This document shows positions 1 to 8,586 of a stretch of 64,000 nt of DNA, piece after piece. Under the pieces are notes generated by a model that was not told the origin of the DNA, did not search any database, and saw only the letters and a list, made by a program, of their open reading frames with translations. This DNA comes from Roseinatronobacter alkalisoli (GTDB lineage: Bacteria > Pseudomonadota > Alphaproteobacteria > Rhodobacterales > Rhodobacteraceae). A program made the translations under genes and the position numbers. The stretch's first letter is position 1, and every line of letters begins with the position of its first letter. The stretch is taken from positions 62,001 through 126,000 of the forward strand of contig NZ_JAQZSM010000005.1 of assembly GCF_028745735.1 (NCBI RefSeq), given 5' to 3'.

Positions 1-2
1 GC

Positions 3-998
3 ATGAGCAGTCAGGAAAAACTTGAACCATTCGTGCTGGATGTCGCGGGTCTGACGGTTGAGATTGCGGGCCGCGAGGGGCGCGTAGTCCGCCCCGCGCG
101 TGATCTGACGTTCCGGGTGGGACGGGGTCGCGTTGTCGGTGTGATCGGGGAATCCGGCTGTGGCAAAAGCATGACTGCGCTGTCGGTGATGCGCCTGTTG
201 CCCGCATCCGCGAAAGTGACCGGCGGCACGGTCCTGTTCAATGGCGAAGATCTGCTGACAAAATCGCCCCGCGCGATGCGTGCGATCCGCGGCAAATCCA
301 TCGGTATGGTGCTGCAGGATCCGTCAGTGTCGCTTGATCCGCTGTTCACCATTGGTGACCAGATCGACGAGGCATTGTGCATGCATGGCCGGATGCCTGC
401 CGCCCGTCGCCGCGCGCGTGCCATTGAACTGCTGGAAGCGGTGGGCATTCCCGCCCCGCAGGACCGGTTGACGCAGTATCCGCATGAATTGTCCGGCGGA
501 ATGTTGCAACGTGTGGTCGCCGCCATCGCGATTGCCTGGAACCCCGCCCTGCTGATTGCGGATGAACCGACAACCGCGCTGGACCCGACGATTCAGGTTC
601 AGGTTCTTGACCTGCTGGGCCATTTACGTGACACGCTGGGTGTATCGATCATGATCATCACCCATGATTTCGGCGTCGCTGCGCATATCTGCGATGACAT
701 CATGGTAATGTATGCGGGTGAGGTGGTTGAAACCGGGCCGGTGCGCCAGATATTCGACAACCCCGGCCATCCCTATACCCGCGCGCTGATGGAAAGCTCC
801 ACCGTGCCCAAAGGTAAGGGCCGCCTGCCCACCATCGAAGGTCAGCCACCCGATCTGGGGGATCTGCCGCCCGGCTGCGCCTTTGCGCCACGCTGCCCGC
901 TGGCGAATGAGCAGTGCCACCACGCGGCGCCACCCCGGATACAGTTGTCTGATATCCACCAAGCCACATGTTGGTACGCGGGAGAGGGAATGACATGA
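3..998 (+). CDS. Peptide-type ABC transporter ATP-binding protein (DppD/OppD-like)
   Basis: Cytoplasmic ATPase that would power uptake of a peptide-like or other amphipathic substrate with the next gene product. Visible motifs are Walker A GESGCGKS at residues 49-56, the Q-loop near Q106, the signature LSGGM at 163-167, Walker B LLIADE at 183-188 and the switch histidine H221. The C-terminal oligopeptide-transporter extension is shown by PPGCAFAPRC near 289-298. At 331 aa it is the usual length for DppD. Only two bases precede the ATG, so the start cannot be checked against a ribosome site; permease genes probably lie just upstream outside the window. Its stop overlaps the next start by ATGA. 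The family is secure, the substrate is not. Confidence 0.9.
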   Translation: MSSQEKLEPFVLDVAGLTVEIAGREGRVVRPARDLTFRVGRGRVVGVIGESGCGKSMTALSVMRLLPASAKVTGGTVLFNGEDLLTKSPRAMRAIRGKSIGMVLQDPSVSLDPLFTIGDQIDEALCMHGRMPAARRRARAIELLEAVGIPAPQDRLTQYPHELSGGMLQRVVAAIAIAWNPALLIADEPTTALDPTIQVQVLDLLGHLRDTLGVSIMIITHDFGVAAHICDDIMVMYAGEVVETGPVRQIFDNPGHPYTRALMESSTVPKGKGRLPTIEGQPPDLGDLPPGCAFAPRCPLANEQCHHAAPPRIQLSDIHQATCWYAGEGMT

Positions 999-1987
999 GC
1001 GATATAATTCTGGAAACCCGCGGGCTGCAAAAGTATTTTTATCTGAAATCCGGCCTACCATTCCGGCGTATCCCCAAAGTGGTCAAGTCGGTGGACGGGA
1101 TTGATGTTGCCCTACGCGCCGGAGAGACCCTTGGTCTGGTCGGTGAAAGTGGTTGCGGCAAATCAACCACAGCCCGGTTGATCCTGCGTTTGCTTGACCC
1201 GACCGGCGGCAAGATCCTGTTTGACGGCAAAGAGGTGCAGAACGCGACAGGTCAGGCGCTTCACGATTTCAGATCGAACATCCAGACGGTGTTCCAGGAT
1301 CCTTACGGTTCGCTCAACCCGCGCATGAAAGTGCGCGAGATTATTGCCGAGCCAATGCAGGCGGCCGGGAAGTATTCTGCCAGACAGATTGATGTGCGTG
1401 TCGCCGAATTGCTGGAACTGGTGAACCTGCCAGCCAATGCCGCCCGGCGCGGACCACATGAATTTTCCGGTGGTCAGCGCCAGCGTATTGCGATTGCGCG
1501 CGCGCTTGTGCTGAACCCAAGGCTGTTGATTCTGGATGAACCGGTTTCGGCGCTGGATGTTTCCGTGCGGGCGCAGATTCTGAACCTGCTGGACGACCTC
1601 CAGGAAGAACTGGGGTTGGCCTATTTCCTGATTTCCCATCACCTTGAACTGGTTGCGAATAAATGCGACTGGATCGCGGTCATGTATCTGGGTGGCATTG
1701 TCGAACAAGGCCCGGCGCGTGAAATTGCGGATAACCCGCGCCACCCCTATACGCAGGCGTTGTTTTCGTCGGCGCTGAAGGTCACGCCTGACCGGGCAGC
1801 GGCCCCGGTCAGAATGATCAGGGGAGAGGTGCCTTCACCCCTGAACCCGCCAACCGGGTGCCATTTCCATACCCGTTGCCCAATGGCCATGCCGATCTGC
1901 CGACAGGAAACCCCGCCAGGCGTGCCGGGGCCGAATGGGTCAGTGGCCACCTGTCATGCGCTATGCGGGCAAAAGGCGTTGGCGTGA
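995..1987 (+). CDS. Peptide-type ABC transporter ATP-binding protein (DppF/OppF-like)
   Basis: Second ATPase of the same importer, 330 aa. Walker A GESGCGKS lies at residues 50-57, the Q-loop near Q101, the signature FSGGQRQR at 157-164, Walker B LLILDE at 177-182, and the Cys-rich C-terminal extension contains [10 protein letters not shown]. The ATG at 995 is chosen because it overlaps the upstream stop (ATGA) and follows a purine-rich GGGAGAGGG. An upstream in-frame ATG at 968 would start inside the preceding gene. DppD and DppF ATPases form a heterodimer. The matching binding protein is likely the one at 3397, beyond the MarR gene, so the importer and the downstream aromatic operon probably belong together (inference). 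Confidence 0.9.
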   Translation: MSDIILETRGLQKYFYLKSGLPFRRIPKVVKSVDGIDVALRAGETLGLVGESGCGKSTTARLILRLLDPTGGKILFDGKEVQNATGQALHDFRSNIQTVFQDPYGSLNPRMKVREIIAEPMQAAGKYSARQIDVRVAELLELVNLPANAARRGPHEFSGGQRQRIAIARALVLNPRLLILDEPVSALDVSVRAQILNLLDDLQEELGLAYFLISHHLELVANKCDWIAVMYLGGIVEQGPAREIADNPRHPYTQALFSSALKVTPDRAAAPVRMIRGEVPSPLNPPTGCHFHTRCPMAMPICRQETPPGVPGPNGSVATCHALCGQKALA

Positions 1988-1996
1988 TGGTGTCAT

Positions 1997-3055
1997 TCAG
2001 ATGTCGGCCTGACGCAGCGCCAGCGTGACCGCGCGCTGCAATGGCACGCGGCTGAATTCGTCGTTTTCAACAATGAACCGCCGGATCAGATTGCGGAATG
2101 TGTCGGTATCCTTTCCCAGCACGGCCAGAACTTTCTGAGATGCTTCGAAGGCCAGCGGGTGACCGTCAGTGATCAACTGCTTGCCCGCATCGGTCAGACG
2201 CAGAAGCCTGCGGCGACGATCATGGGGATGGGCATCGCGCATAATGAAGCCCCTGCGCACCAGTTCTGTCACCAGTGTCGCTGTGGTCGAACCATCCAGC
2301 GCCAGCCAGCGCGCCACGCTGATCTGTTCGACCGGCTGGCCCTTGTCGACAATCCGCAACACACCATAGCGGCGCGGCGTCAGCCGAAGTGATTTTGTTG
2401 TTTCGATAAAGACGCTTTCCAGCGTCTGATGGGTGCGGCGCAACAGGAACCCGAAGGCGTTATACAGGTTGGCATGTTCGGGGAAATCCCTGGCGAGCGT
2501 GGATTCGGTGCCGAATCTTGTCGTCCCGTCGGGGCGAATCCAGTCGGGGGCATGTGCGGGCACATCATCAATCAGGCGGCGCAGCAGCGCAGCCAGGCAT
2601 TCGCGTTCCGCTTCGGTGAAGAAACCCAGCAGCCTGGCGTTATTGCGCACAGCGTTGTCACGCGCCAGCATGGCACAGGCGCGGCCCGCGCGGGTGGTTA
2701 CGATTTCCTTCCTGCGGGCATCCTGGCTGGATTGTTCCCGACGCACGAAACCATGCTCCACCAGACCGTTCACCACCATTGAAATTGTGGTGCGGTCAAC
2801 GCCGATACGCCGAGCAAGTGTGATCTGATCAATTTGCGGTGTTTCCGAGATTACGACAAGCGATGACATCTGTGTCGGCGTGATTCCCAACTCCCCCAAA
2901 TCCTCCATGAAGGAGGACACAGCGATCTGGTTCGCCCGACGGATCAGGAAACCGGGGCGGTCGTAAAAGCTCGACAATTCTTCGATCATCGCAAGGTCAT
3001 TGCCGTCGATATCCGGGCGTGTCTCCGTAAACCCGTCAGTAGACATTTCTTTCAT
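1997..3055 (-). CDS. Tandem MarR-family transcriptional regulator (two MarR domains in one chain)
   Basis: A 352-residue protein, about twice the usual MarR length, with two complete winged-helix units. Domain 1 spans about residues 25-165, with recognition helix DRTTISMVVNGL at 87-98 and wing SSQDARRKEI at 109-118. Domain 2 spans about 190-330, with DGSTTATLVTEL at 254-265 and wing HPHDRRRRLL at 276-285. MarR proteins normally act as dimers on palindromes and are released by aromatic ligands; this chain may be a covalent pseudo-dimer. It lies between the importer ATPases and the divergent catabolic operon, so it is the likely local regulator. The ATG at 3046 is an alternative start. Palindromes stand directly upstream. 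Confidence 0.88.
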   Translation of the reverse strand: MKEMSTDGFTETRPDIDGNDLAMIEELSSFYDRPGFLIRRANQIAVSSFMEDLGELGITPTQMSSLVVISETPQIDQITLARRIGVDRTTISMVVNGLVEHGFVRREQSSQDARRKEIVTTRAGRACAMLARDNAVRNNARLLGFFTEAERECLAALLRRLIDDVPAHAPDWIRPDGTTRFGTESTLARDFPEHANLYNAFGFLLRRTHQTLESVFIETTKSLRLTPRRYGVLRIVDKGQPVEQISVARWLALDGSTTATLVTELVRRGFIMRDAHPHDRRRRLLRLTDAGKQLITDGHPLAFEASQKVLAVLGKDTDTFRNLIRRFIVENDEFSRVPLQRAVTLALRQADI

Positions 3056-3060
3056 TTTTT

Positions 3061-3089
3061 TCAGGTATCCTGAACTAATTACCAGTAAT
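3061..3089. promoter_or_regulatory. Candidate MarR operator: two adjacent palindromes upstream of the tandem MarR gene
   Basis: TCAGG-TAT-CCTGA at 3061-3073 and ATTAC-CA-GTAAT at 3078-3089 both sit within 35 bases of the regulator start. The core TTACCAGTAA recurs at 13628-13637, and its right half CAGTAAT at 3292-3298 in the operon promoter. Autoregulation is inferred, not shown. Confidence 0.5.
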
Positions 3090-3274
3090 ATGCGGCAGCA
3101 TCGTTGCGACGCTGATGATCTTGAACACTAGACAGAAAAATGGCCTTCGCGGCAAGTCAAAAGCGCGCAGGTGCGGCATTGTGCCTGTGCGGTGCACCTG
3201 TCGGAGCTGGCGGTGTGGCATGGAAAACGGTGCTTTCCATGTCTGATAGATTGTCGAAAACCTGTCCTGAAAAC
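3090..3274. other. Divergent intergenic stretch without a recognised gene
   Basis: This lies between the MarR gene and the catabolic operon promoter. An inverted repeat CAGGTGC (3168-3174) / GCACCTG (3194-3200) could form a hairpin. Short open frames here have no ribosome site or family resemblance. Nothing else is seen. Confidence 0.4.
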
Positions 3275-3303
3275 TTGACTTTAAAAAACATCAGTAATAT
3301 GAA
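3275..3303 (+). promoter_or_regulatory. Candidate sigma-70 promoter of the catabolic operon with embedded half-operator
   Basis: TTGACT at 3275-3280, 17 bases, then TATGAA at 3298-3303, about 95 bases before the binding-protein start. The half-site CAGTAAT (3292-3298), shared with the MarR-gene palindrome, overlaps the -10 region. This position suits repression by the tandem MarR protein. Confidence 0.5.
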
Positions 3304-3396
3304 CAATTATGCAAAACGCCGGGTGATCCATCTTATCATCCGGGCGGGCCGCCGCGTGGAGAGGTGCCGCGCAGGGCCATTGTCAGGGAGGGCGAA

Positions 3397-4926
3397 ATGA
3401 AATTCACGAAAGCCGCCGTTGCGGCGCTGATTGTTATGTCCATGACGGGACCGGCATTGGCGCGAAGTGACAGTATCAATTCGCCATTCGTGGTTGCGAT
3501 CAACCACGAGCCGGACACACTGGACCCGTCGATTTCGATCAACACGGTCCTTAGTCGCCCGACGCTTGAAAACATCATCGAGCCCATCGTGGCGCTGGAT
3601 GCCGAGGGTAATCTTGTGCCGGGCGTTGCGGATTTTTCCTATTCCGATGACGGGACGGTGCTGACCTTCACCATCCGGGACGGCGTGACCTTTCACAACG
3701 GAATGCCCCTGACGGCGGATGATCTGATCTTCAGCCATGAACGCATGGCCGAACGTTCGCCGATCTATCAGTCGCGCTTGCGCAATTTCGACCGGGTTGA
3801 AAAGCTGGATGAACGCACCGTGCAATTCGTGTTCACATCGGCTGATGTGACCTATCTGCCACCGCGCAACCTGTCGGTGCTGTCAAAGGCCTATTACGAT
3901 GAAGTGGGCGAGGCGGAATTCGTGGCCAACCCTGTTGGCACGGGGCCTTACACATTGGTCAGCTACACACCCGGCCAGTCGATGGAGATGCAGGCCTTTG
4001 AGGGGTATCATGGTGGTGCCCCCGAGGTGAAGAACCTGCGCTTCGTGTTTGTTCATGAGGACAGCACCCGCGTTGCCATGCTGCGCACGGGCGAAGCCGA
4101 CCTGATACTGAACGTACCCTTCACTGAACGCCATGCGCTGGAACGGGACGGCTTCCAGATCGAGGAAGTCGCGGTCACGCCGACCGTGTCGGTGCAGTTC
4201 ACCATGAACAACCCCGATGTGCCATGGCATGACGTGCGCGTGCGTCGCGCGGTGGCGCATGCAATCGATGCTGACAGCATCGTGGATGGGCTGTTTGAAG
4301 GTGTGCCAAAACGCCACGTCGCCTTCGGCCCGAACGAGATCGGGTTTGACCCCGAACTGGAACATTACGGCTATGACCCGGAGCGCGCAAAAGAGCTTCT
4401 GGCCGAAGCCGGGTATCCTGACGGGTTCGACATGCCGCTGATCTGGTGGCGTGGTGAAAATGCGGGTATTCGCGAAACCGCAGAGGTCGTGTCGATCTAT
4501 CTGCAACAGGTCGGTATCCGGGCCAATGTATCCAGCCTTGATGTGCCGGATTTCGTAGGCAAGATCCGCGCCGCCAAGGGCGAGGGGTCGAGGGAGGCAT
4601 GGGTCGGGATCACGCCGACACCGCTGGCTGAATATTTCGACCCGACCATCGCGCTGGCCTTCACCTTTTGGTCGCAATCGCCTTTTGCTCAGTGGCAGAA
4701 CGACGAATTTGACGCATTGGTGGCACAAGCGGTGCAGACCGTAGACCCCGACACACGCGCGCCGCTGGTAGTTGAGGCCACGCGCATTCTGCACGCGGAT
4801 GTGCCGCAGATACCGCTGTGGAACAATGTGTCCGTCTACGCCATGAAGCCGGGCATTTCCTACACACCTGCACCACGTCATCTTGTGCGTTCTACCATTG
4901 CGGATGTGACGTTGAGTGCCGAATGA
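3397..4926 (+). CDS. Peptide-type ABC transporter substrate-binding protein (SBP_bac_5 family)
   Basis: Periplasmic solute receptor, 509 aa. A Sec signal peptide (MKFTKAAVAALIVM...) ends near residue 22 at ALA. The mature part is a DppA/OppA-class fold with the family pattern INHEPDTLDPS, then DGVTFHNGMPLTADDL and VGTGPYTL. The start at 3397 follows GGGAGGGCGAA and gives a clean signal peptide, unlike an in-frame ATG at 3364. It is the first gene of the 3397-13566 operon and overlaps the next open frame by ATGA. Family 5 receptors bind peptides, nickel, sugars and diverse organics. Context suggests an aromatic dimer as ligand, but this is inference. Confidence 0.9.
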   Translation: MKFTKAAVAALIVMSMTGPALARSDSINSPFVVAINHEPDTLDPSISINTVLSRPTLENIIEPIVALDAEGNLVPGVADFSYSDDGTVLTFTIRDGVTFHNGMPLTADDLIFSHERMAERSPIYQSRLRNFDRVEKLDERTVQFVFTSADVTYLPPRNLSVLSKAYYDEVGEAEFVANPVGTGPYTLVSYTPGQSMEMQAFEGYHGGAPEVKNLRFVFVHEDSTRVAMLRTGEADLILNVPFTERHALERDGFQIEEVAVTPTVSVQFTMNNPDVPWHDVRVRRAVAHAIDADSIVDGLFEGVPKRHVAFGPNEIGFDPELEHYGYDPERAKELLAEAGYPDGFDMPLIWWRGENAGIRETAEVVSIYLQQVGIRANVSSLDVPDFVGKIRAAKGEGSREAWVGITPTPLAEYFDPTIALAFTFWSQSPFAQWQNDEFDALVAQAVQTVDPDTRAPLVVEATRILHADVPQIPLWNNVSVYAMKPGISYTPAPRHLVRSTIADVTLSAE

Positions 4927-4979
4927 TCACCGTATCCGGGCGGAATTCCGACCCGGATACAACGGCGGAGTCCCGGAAA

Positions 4980-5438
4980 ATGCAGGAACCGGCACTGAAA
5001 TTGCTGTTCGAGGCCAGCGGTCAGGTCAGCCCGCCCATGGTGATCGGACAGGTCAGGGGGTCGCGTCGGCAGGTCATTCCGATAGAACCTGACGGCCCGT
5101 TCGAGGGCGAGCGTATCCGCGGGCGCATGGTTTCGGGCTTTGACTGGCAATGGGTGCGCCCGGATGGCGTGACAGCGGTAGAGGCCACCTATCTGCTGGA
5201 AACCGATGACGGGGTGCTGGTCGAATGCCGCAACACTGGCATCCGGCACGGCCCGCCAGAGGTTATGGCCCGTATGGGGCGCGGCGAACTGGTTGATCCG
5301 TCGGAATATTATTTTCGCGCGACCCCGGTCTTTACCGCGCCCGAGGGTAAGTATGACTGGCTGAACCGCTCGCTTTTTCTTTCGACAGGCGCGCGTTACC
5401 CGGACGGGGTGCGCCTTCGGTTTTATGAGATCACATGA
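4980..5438 (+). CDS. DUF3237 protein, candidate PhcF/PhcG-like phenylcoumaran decarboxylase
   Basis: Small soluble protein of the DUF3237 (UPF0311) family, 152 aa from this ATG. Family positions include DWQWVRPDGV, LLETDDGVLVECRNTG, YYFRATPVFTAPEG and WLNRSLFL. From memory of published work, the DUF3237 proteins PhcF and PhcG of Sphingobium SYK-6 decarboxylate the phenylcoumaran acid DCA-CC to a stilbene, each acting on one enantiomer. The next gene here encodes a stilbene-cleaving oxygenase, which fits that reaction order. The start at 4980 follows GGAG and matches family length. The ATG at 4923, overlapping the upstream stop, is an alternative that adds 19 residues. A second DUF3237 gene follows at 8583. 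Confidence 0.82.
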   Translation: MQEPALKLLFEASGQVSPPMVIGQVRGSRRQVIPIEPDGPFEGERIRGRMVSGFDWQWVRPDGVTAVEATYLLETDDGVLVECRNTGIRHGPPEVMARMGRGELVDPSEYYFRATPVFTAPEGKYDWLNRSLFLSTGARYPDGVRLRFYEIT

Positions 5439-5473
5439 CGCCTGGGCGGCGTCCCGAAATGACGAGGCAGATT

Positions 5474-6946
5474 ATGCAACCGTTTCCCGACCACCCGAGT
5501 TTTCAGGGCTTCAACAAACCCTCGCGCGTTGAGGCTGACATAAGGGATCTGGAGGTCATCGGAGAGGTGCCCTCAGACCTGGATGGCGTGTTCTTTCGCG
5601 TCGCGCCGGATGCGCAGTTTCCGCCCAAGCTGGGCACTGACATCCCGTTCAACGGCGATGGCATGGTGTCGGCGTTCCGGTTCAGAAACGGGCGGGTTGA
5701 TTTCAAGCAGCGCTATGTCCGCACGGACAAGTTCAGACTGGAACGCGACGCCGGAAAGGCCCTGTTCGGGGCCTATCGCAACCCGCTGGACGACGACGAA
5801 AGCGTGAAAGGCGAATACCGGGGCACGGCCAACACCAATGTCGTGGTCCAGAACAAGAAGCTCTGGGCGCTGAAAGAAGACAGCCCGCCGGTGTTGATGG
5901 ACCCCTGGACGCTGGAAACCGAAGGGTACAGCGATCTTGACGGCCAGATGACCAGTCAGACCTTCACCGCGCACCCCAAGTTTGACCCGAATACCGGTGA
6001 TATGTGTGCCTTTGGTTATGCCGCCAAGGGCCTGATCACCAAGGACATGGCCTATTACGAGATCAGCCCCGACAACAAGATCAAGCACGAAGTCTGGTTC
6101 GAACTGCCCTATTACTGCATGATGCATGATTTCGGCCTGACAGAGGATTACGCCTGTTTCCATGTCGTGCCGATCGTCGGTTCATGGGAACGGCTGGAAG
6201 AGCGCAAACCGCATTTCGGGTTCGACACCACCAAAGAGGTTTATCTGGGCATTTTGCCGCGCCGGGGCGATGCAAAGGATATTCGCTGGTTCAAGGCCCC
6301 CAACTGTTTCGCAAGCCATGTCATGAATGCCTTCAACGATGGCGAGATGGTGTATTTCGACGTGCCCATGGCCAGAAATAACGGCTTTCCGTTCTTCCCT
6401 GATGTCCACGGTGCGCCTTTTAACCGCGCGGAGGCCGCAGCAGTCATGACCCGCTGGGCGGTGAACATGAACGACAAGTCGGATAACTTTCATTCAATGA
6501 CCCGGCTTTCGGATTTCGTGGGTGAATTTCCACGGATTGATGACCGCTATGCCGCTATGCCCTATCGGCACGGCTTCATGCTGGCGCAGGATCTTGATCG
6601 TCCACTGGAATTGCCCAATGGGCGCTCCATGTCCGGGCTGATGCCCAATCTGCTGGGCCATATGGACCATGCCACGGGCAAGACGAAGCAGTATTTCACC
6701 GGCACGACATCAACCTTGCAGGAACCGGCCTTCATTCCGCGCCCCGGTTCCGTCAGCGAAGGCGACGGTTATCTGGTCGCGGTGGAGAATGTGCTGGCAG
6801 AGCACCGCTCGGACCTTGTGCTGTTTGATGCGATGCGCATTGACGAAGGGCCGATTGCGCGGATGCCGTTGGAATTGCGTCTGCGCGGCGGGTTGCATGG
6901 CAACTGGGTGCCTGCGTCAATGCTGCCGGAAAACCCGGCCGCATGA
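5474..6946 (+). CDS. Carotenoid oxygenase family dioxygenase, lignostilbene dioxygenase-like
   Basis: Non-haem iron dioxygenase that would cleave the central double bond of a 4-hydroxystilbene to two aromatic aldehydes. The four iron-binding histidines are visible as H167 (TAHPKFD), H218 (MMHDFG), H282 (ASHVMNA) and H475 (GLHGNW) in the 490-residue form. F59, Y101 and K134, which I recall as the residues contacting the phenol hydroxyl in LsdA, fall at the same numbers here. The start at 5474 follows GAGG with six-base spacing; ATGs at 5435 (overlapping the upstream stop) and 5459 are alternatives. It sits between two DUF3237 genes and overlaps the GMC oxidoreductase by ATGA. The family is certain; the stilbene substrate is likely. 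Confidence 0.9.
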   Translation: MQPFPDHPSFQGFNKPSRVEADIRDLEVIGEVPSDLDGVFFRVAPDAQFPPKLGTDIPFNGDGMVSAFRFRNGRVDFKQRYVRTDKFRLERDAGKALFGAYRNPLDDDESVKGEYRGTANTNVVVQNKKLWALKEDSPPVLMDPWTLETEGYSDLDGQMTSQTFTAHPKFDPNTGDMCAFGYAAKGLITKDMAYYEISPDNKIKHEVWFELPYYCMMHDFGLTEDYACFHVVPIVGSWERLEERKPHFGFDTTKEVYLGILPRRGDAKDIRWFKAPNCFASHVMNAFNDGEMVYFDVPMARNNGFPFFPDVHGAPFNRAEAAAVMTRWAVNMNDKSDNFHSMTRLSDFVGEFPRIDDRYAAMPYRHGFMLAQDLDRPLELPNGRSMSGLMPNLLGHMDHATGKTKQYFTGTTSTLQEPAFIPRPGSVSEGDGYLVAVENVLAEHRSDLVLFDAMRIDEGPIARMPLELRLRGGLHGNWVPASMLPENPAA

Positions 6947-8586
6947 ACAGGGGCTACGATCATATCGTTGTTGGTGCGGGGTCGTCAGGCTGCGTGCTGG
7001 CCGCGCGCCTGTCCGAAGACCCCGCCGCCCGTGTATTGCTGATCGAAGCGGGCGGGTCCGAAAAACGCCCCAGTGTGGCAATGCCGCTGGCATGGTTCAA
7101 GGCGATGAACGACCCTTCGCTAAGCTGGGGTTATGCAACTGAACCCGAACCCCATGCCGATAACCGGGTCATCCCGGTGCCGCGGGGCCGGGTTGTGGGG
7201 GGGTGTTCGTCGATCAACGGCATGATGTATTCGCGCGGTCATGCCCGTGATTACGATCTTTGGGCACAAAAGGGGCTGACTGGCTGGTCTTTTGACGAGG
7301 TGCTTCCCTATTTCATCCGGTCGGAAGATAACTGGCGCGGGGCATCACGCCATCACGGGGCAGGGGGGCCGCTGACGGTCGCACGGCATCAGACAGATGA
7401 CATGGTCTATCCCGCCCTTGCCCGCGCGGCGCAGGAACTGGGATATCCCGTGATCGAGGATTTTCACGGCGACCAGCAAGAAGGGTTCTCGACGCCTGAT
7501 TTCACCGTCCACAAAGGGCGTCGCGGGTCAACGGCTGCGCGGTTCCTGCGCCCTGCGCTGTCACGCCCGAACCTTGAGCTGATGTCGGGGGCGCTGGTGC
7601 ATCGCGTGCTGGTCGAAAACGGGCGCGCCGTGGGCGTGGAACTATCGCGCGGGGGCGGCGGCAGGACCGAAGTAATCCGCGCTTCGGCCGAAGTGATCCT
7701 GTCCGCAGGGGCGTATGGATCGCCGCAGATTCTTATGCTGTCGGGAATTGGCCCTGCGGATGAGCTGCGCGCGGTCGGTGTCGAACCCTTGCATGATCTG
7801 CCGGGCGTGGGGCGTAATCTGCAAGACCATGCAAGTGTCGCGCATTTCTATGATGCAGCCGGGAATTTCACCTTTGACCGCGAATTGCGGCTGGACCGGC
7901 TGGCGCGTTCGGTCATCCGGTGGCAACTGACCGGGACCGGTCCTGCTGCGGGATTACCGGTCGGGATACAGGGGTTCATCCGCAGCCGCGACGGGCTTGA
8001 CCGCCCGGATCTGCAAACGCTGATCAGCCCGGTTGCGATGAATAATGACGTGTGGTTTCCGGGGTTGCGCCGGTCGGTCGGATCGCGGTTTTCCGTGGCC
8101 AACGTGCTGCTTCACCCCGAAAGCCGGGGTTGGGTGCGGCTGGCCTCAAACGATCCGGCGGCGAAGCCGCGCATCCGCCTGAACCTGCTGGACGCTGAAG
8201 CCGACCGCCTGGCGTTCCGCCGCTTTGTTGCTCTGACGCGCGACTTCTTCGCGACAAAGGCCGGGGCATCATTGGTTAAAGGCGCGGTGCTGCCCCCCGA
8301 TGCCCTGACCAAAGCCGACGCAATTGACGGCTATGTGCGCGCGGCTGTGCGCACCGCGATGCACCCGACCTCTACCTGTGCCATGGGCACGGGGGATGAT
8401 GCGGTGCTGGACGCGGACCTGCGGGTGCGCGGGATTGATGCCTTGCGTGTCGTGGATTGTTCGTCAATGCCGGATATACCGGGCGGCAACACGCAGGCCC
8501 CCGCCATCATGCTGGCCGAGAAGGCCGCCGATCTGATCATGGGCCGTCCCGCGCCCGCCGCCCGTCATCAAGAGGAGGTCGCATGA
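6943..8586 (+). CDS. GMC-family FAD-dependent alcohol oxidoreductase
   Basis: A 547-residue flavoprotein of the glucose-methanol-choline family, oxidising a primary alcohol to an aldehyde. The N-terminal dinucleotide motif is VVGAGSSG near residues 9-16. The second GMC signature is GAYGSPQILMLSGIGP, and the active-site pair is H474 (HPTSTC) and N516 (GGNTQAP). Length and motifs match the choline-dehydrogenase-like subgroup. In Sphingobium SYK-6, GMC enzymes PhcC and PhcD oxidise the side-chain alcohol of the phenylcoumaran DCA, so a similar role is proposed. It overlaps the genes on both sides by ATGA. The exact substrate cannot be read from sequence. Confidence 0.92.
   Translation: MNRGYDHIVVGAGSSGCVLAARLSEDPAARVLLIEAGGSEKRPSVAMPLAWFKAMNDPSLSWGYATEPEPHADNRVIPVPRGRVVGGCSSINGMMYSRGHARDYDLWAQKGLTGWSFDEVLPYFIRSEDNWRGASRHHGAGGPLTVARHQTDDMVYPALARAAQELGYPVIEDFHGDQQEGFSTPDFTVHKGRRGSTAARFLRPALSRPNLELMSGALVHRVLVENGRAVGVELSRGGGGRTEVIRASAEVILSAGAYGSPQILMLSGIGPADELRAVGVEPLHDLPGVGRNLQDHASVAHFYDAAGNFTFDRELRLDRLARSVIRWQLTGTGPAAGLPVGIQGFIRSRDGLDRPDLQTLISPVAMNNDVWFPGLRRSVGSRFSVANVLLHPESRGWVRLASNDPAAKPRIRLNLLDAEADRLAFRRFVALTRDFFATKAGASLVKGAVLPPDALTKADAIDGYVRAAVRTAMHPTSTCAMGTGDDAVLDADLRVRGIDALRVVDCSSMPDIPGGNTQAPAIMLAEKAADLIMGRPAPAARHQEEVA

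Noticed and set aside
3140-3400. 86-codon open frame before the binding-protein gene
   Set aside because: It spans the candidate promoter and operator, lacks a ribosome site and resembles no family.
4923-4980. Longer N-terminus for the first DUF3237 protein from the ATG overlapping the upstream stop
   Set aside because: The extra 19 residues are polar and outside the family domain, and a GGAG site precedes the ATG at 4980. It remains possible and is noted in the entry.
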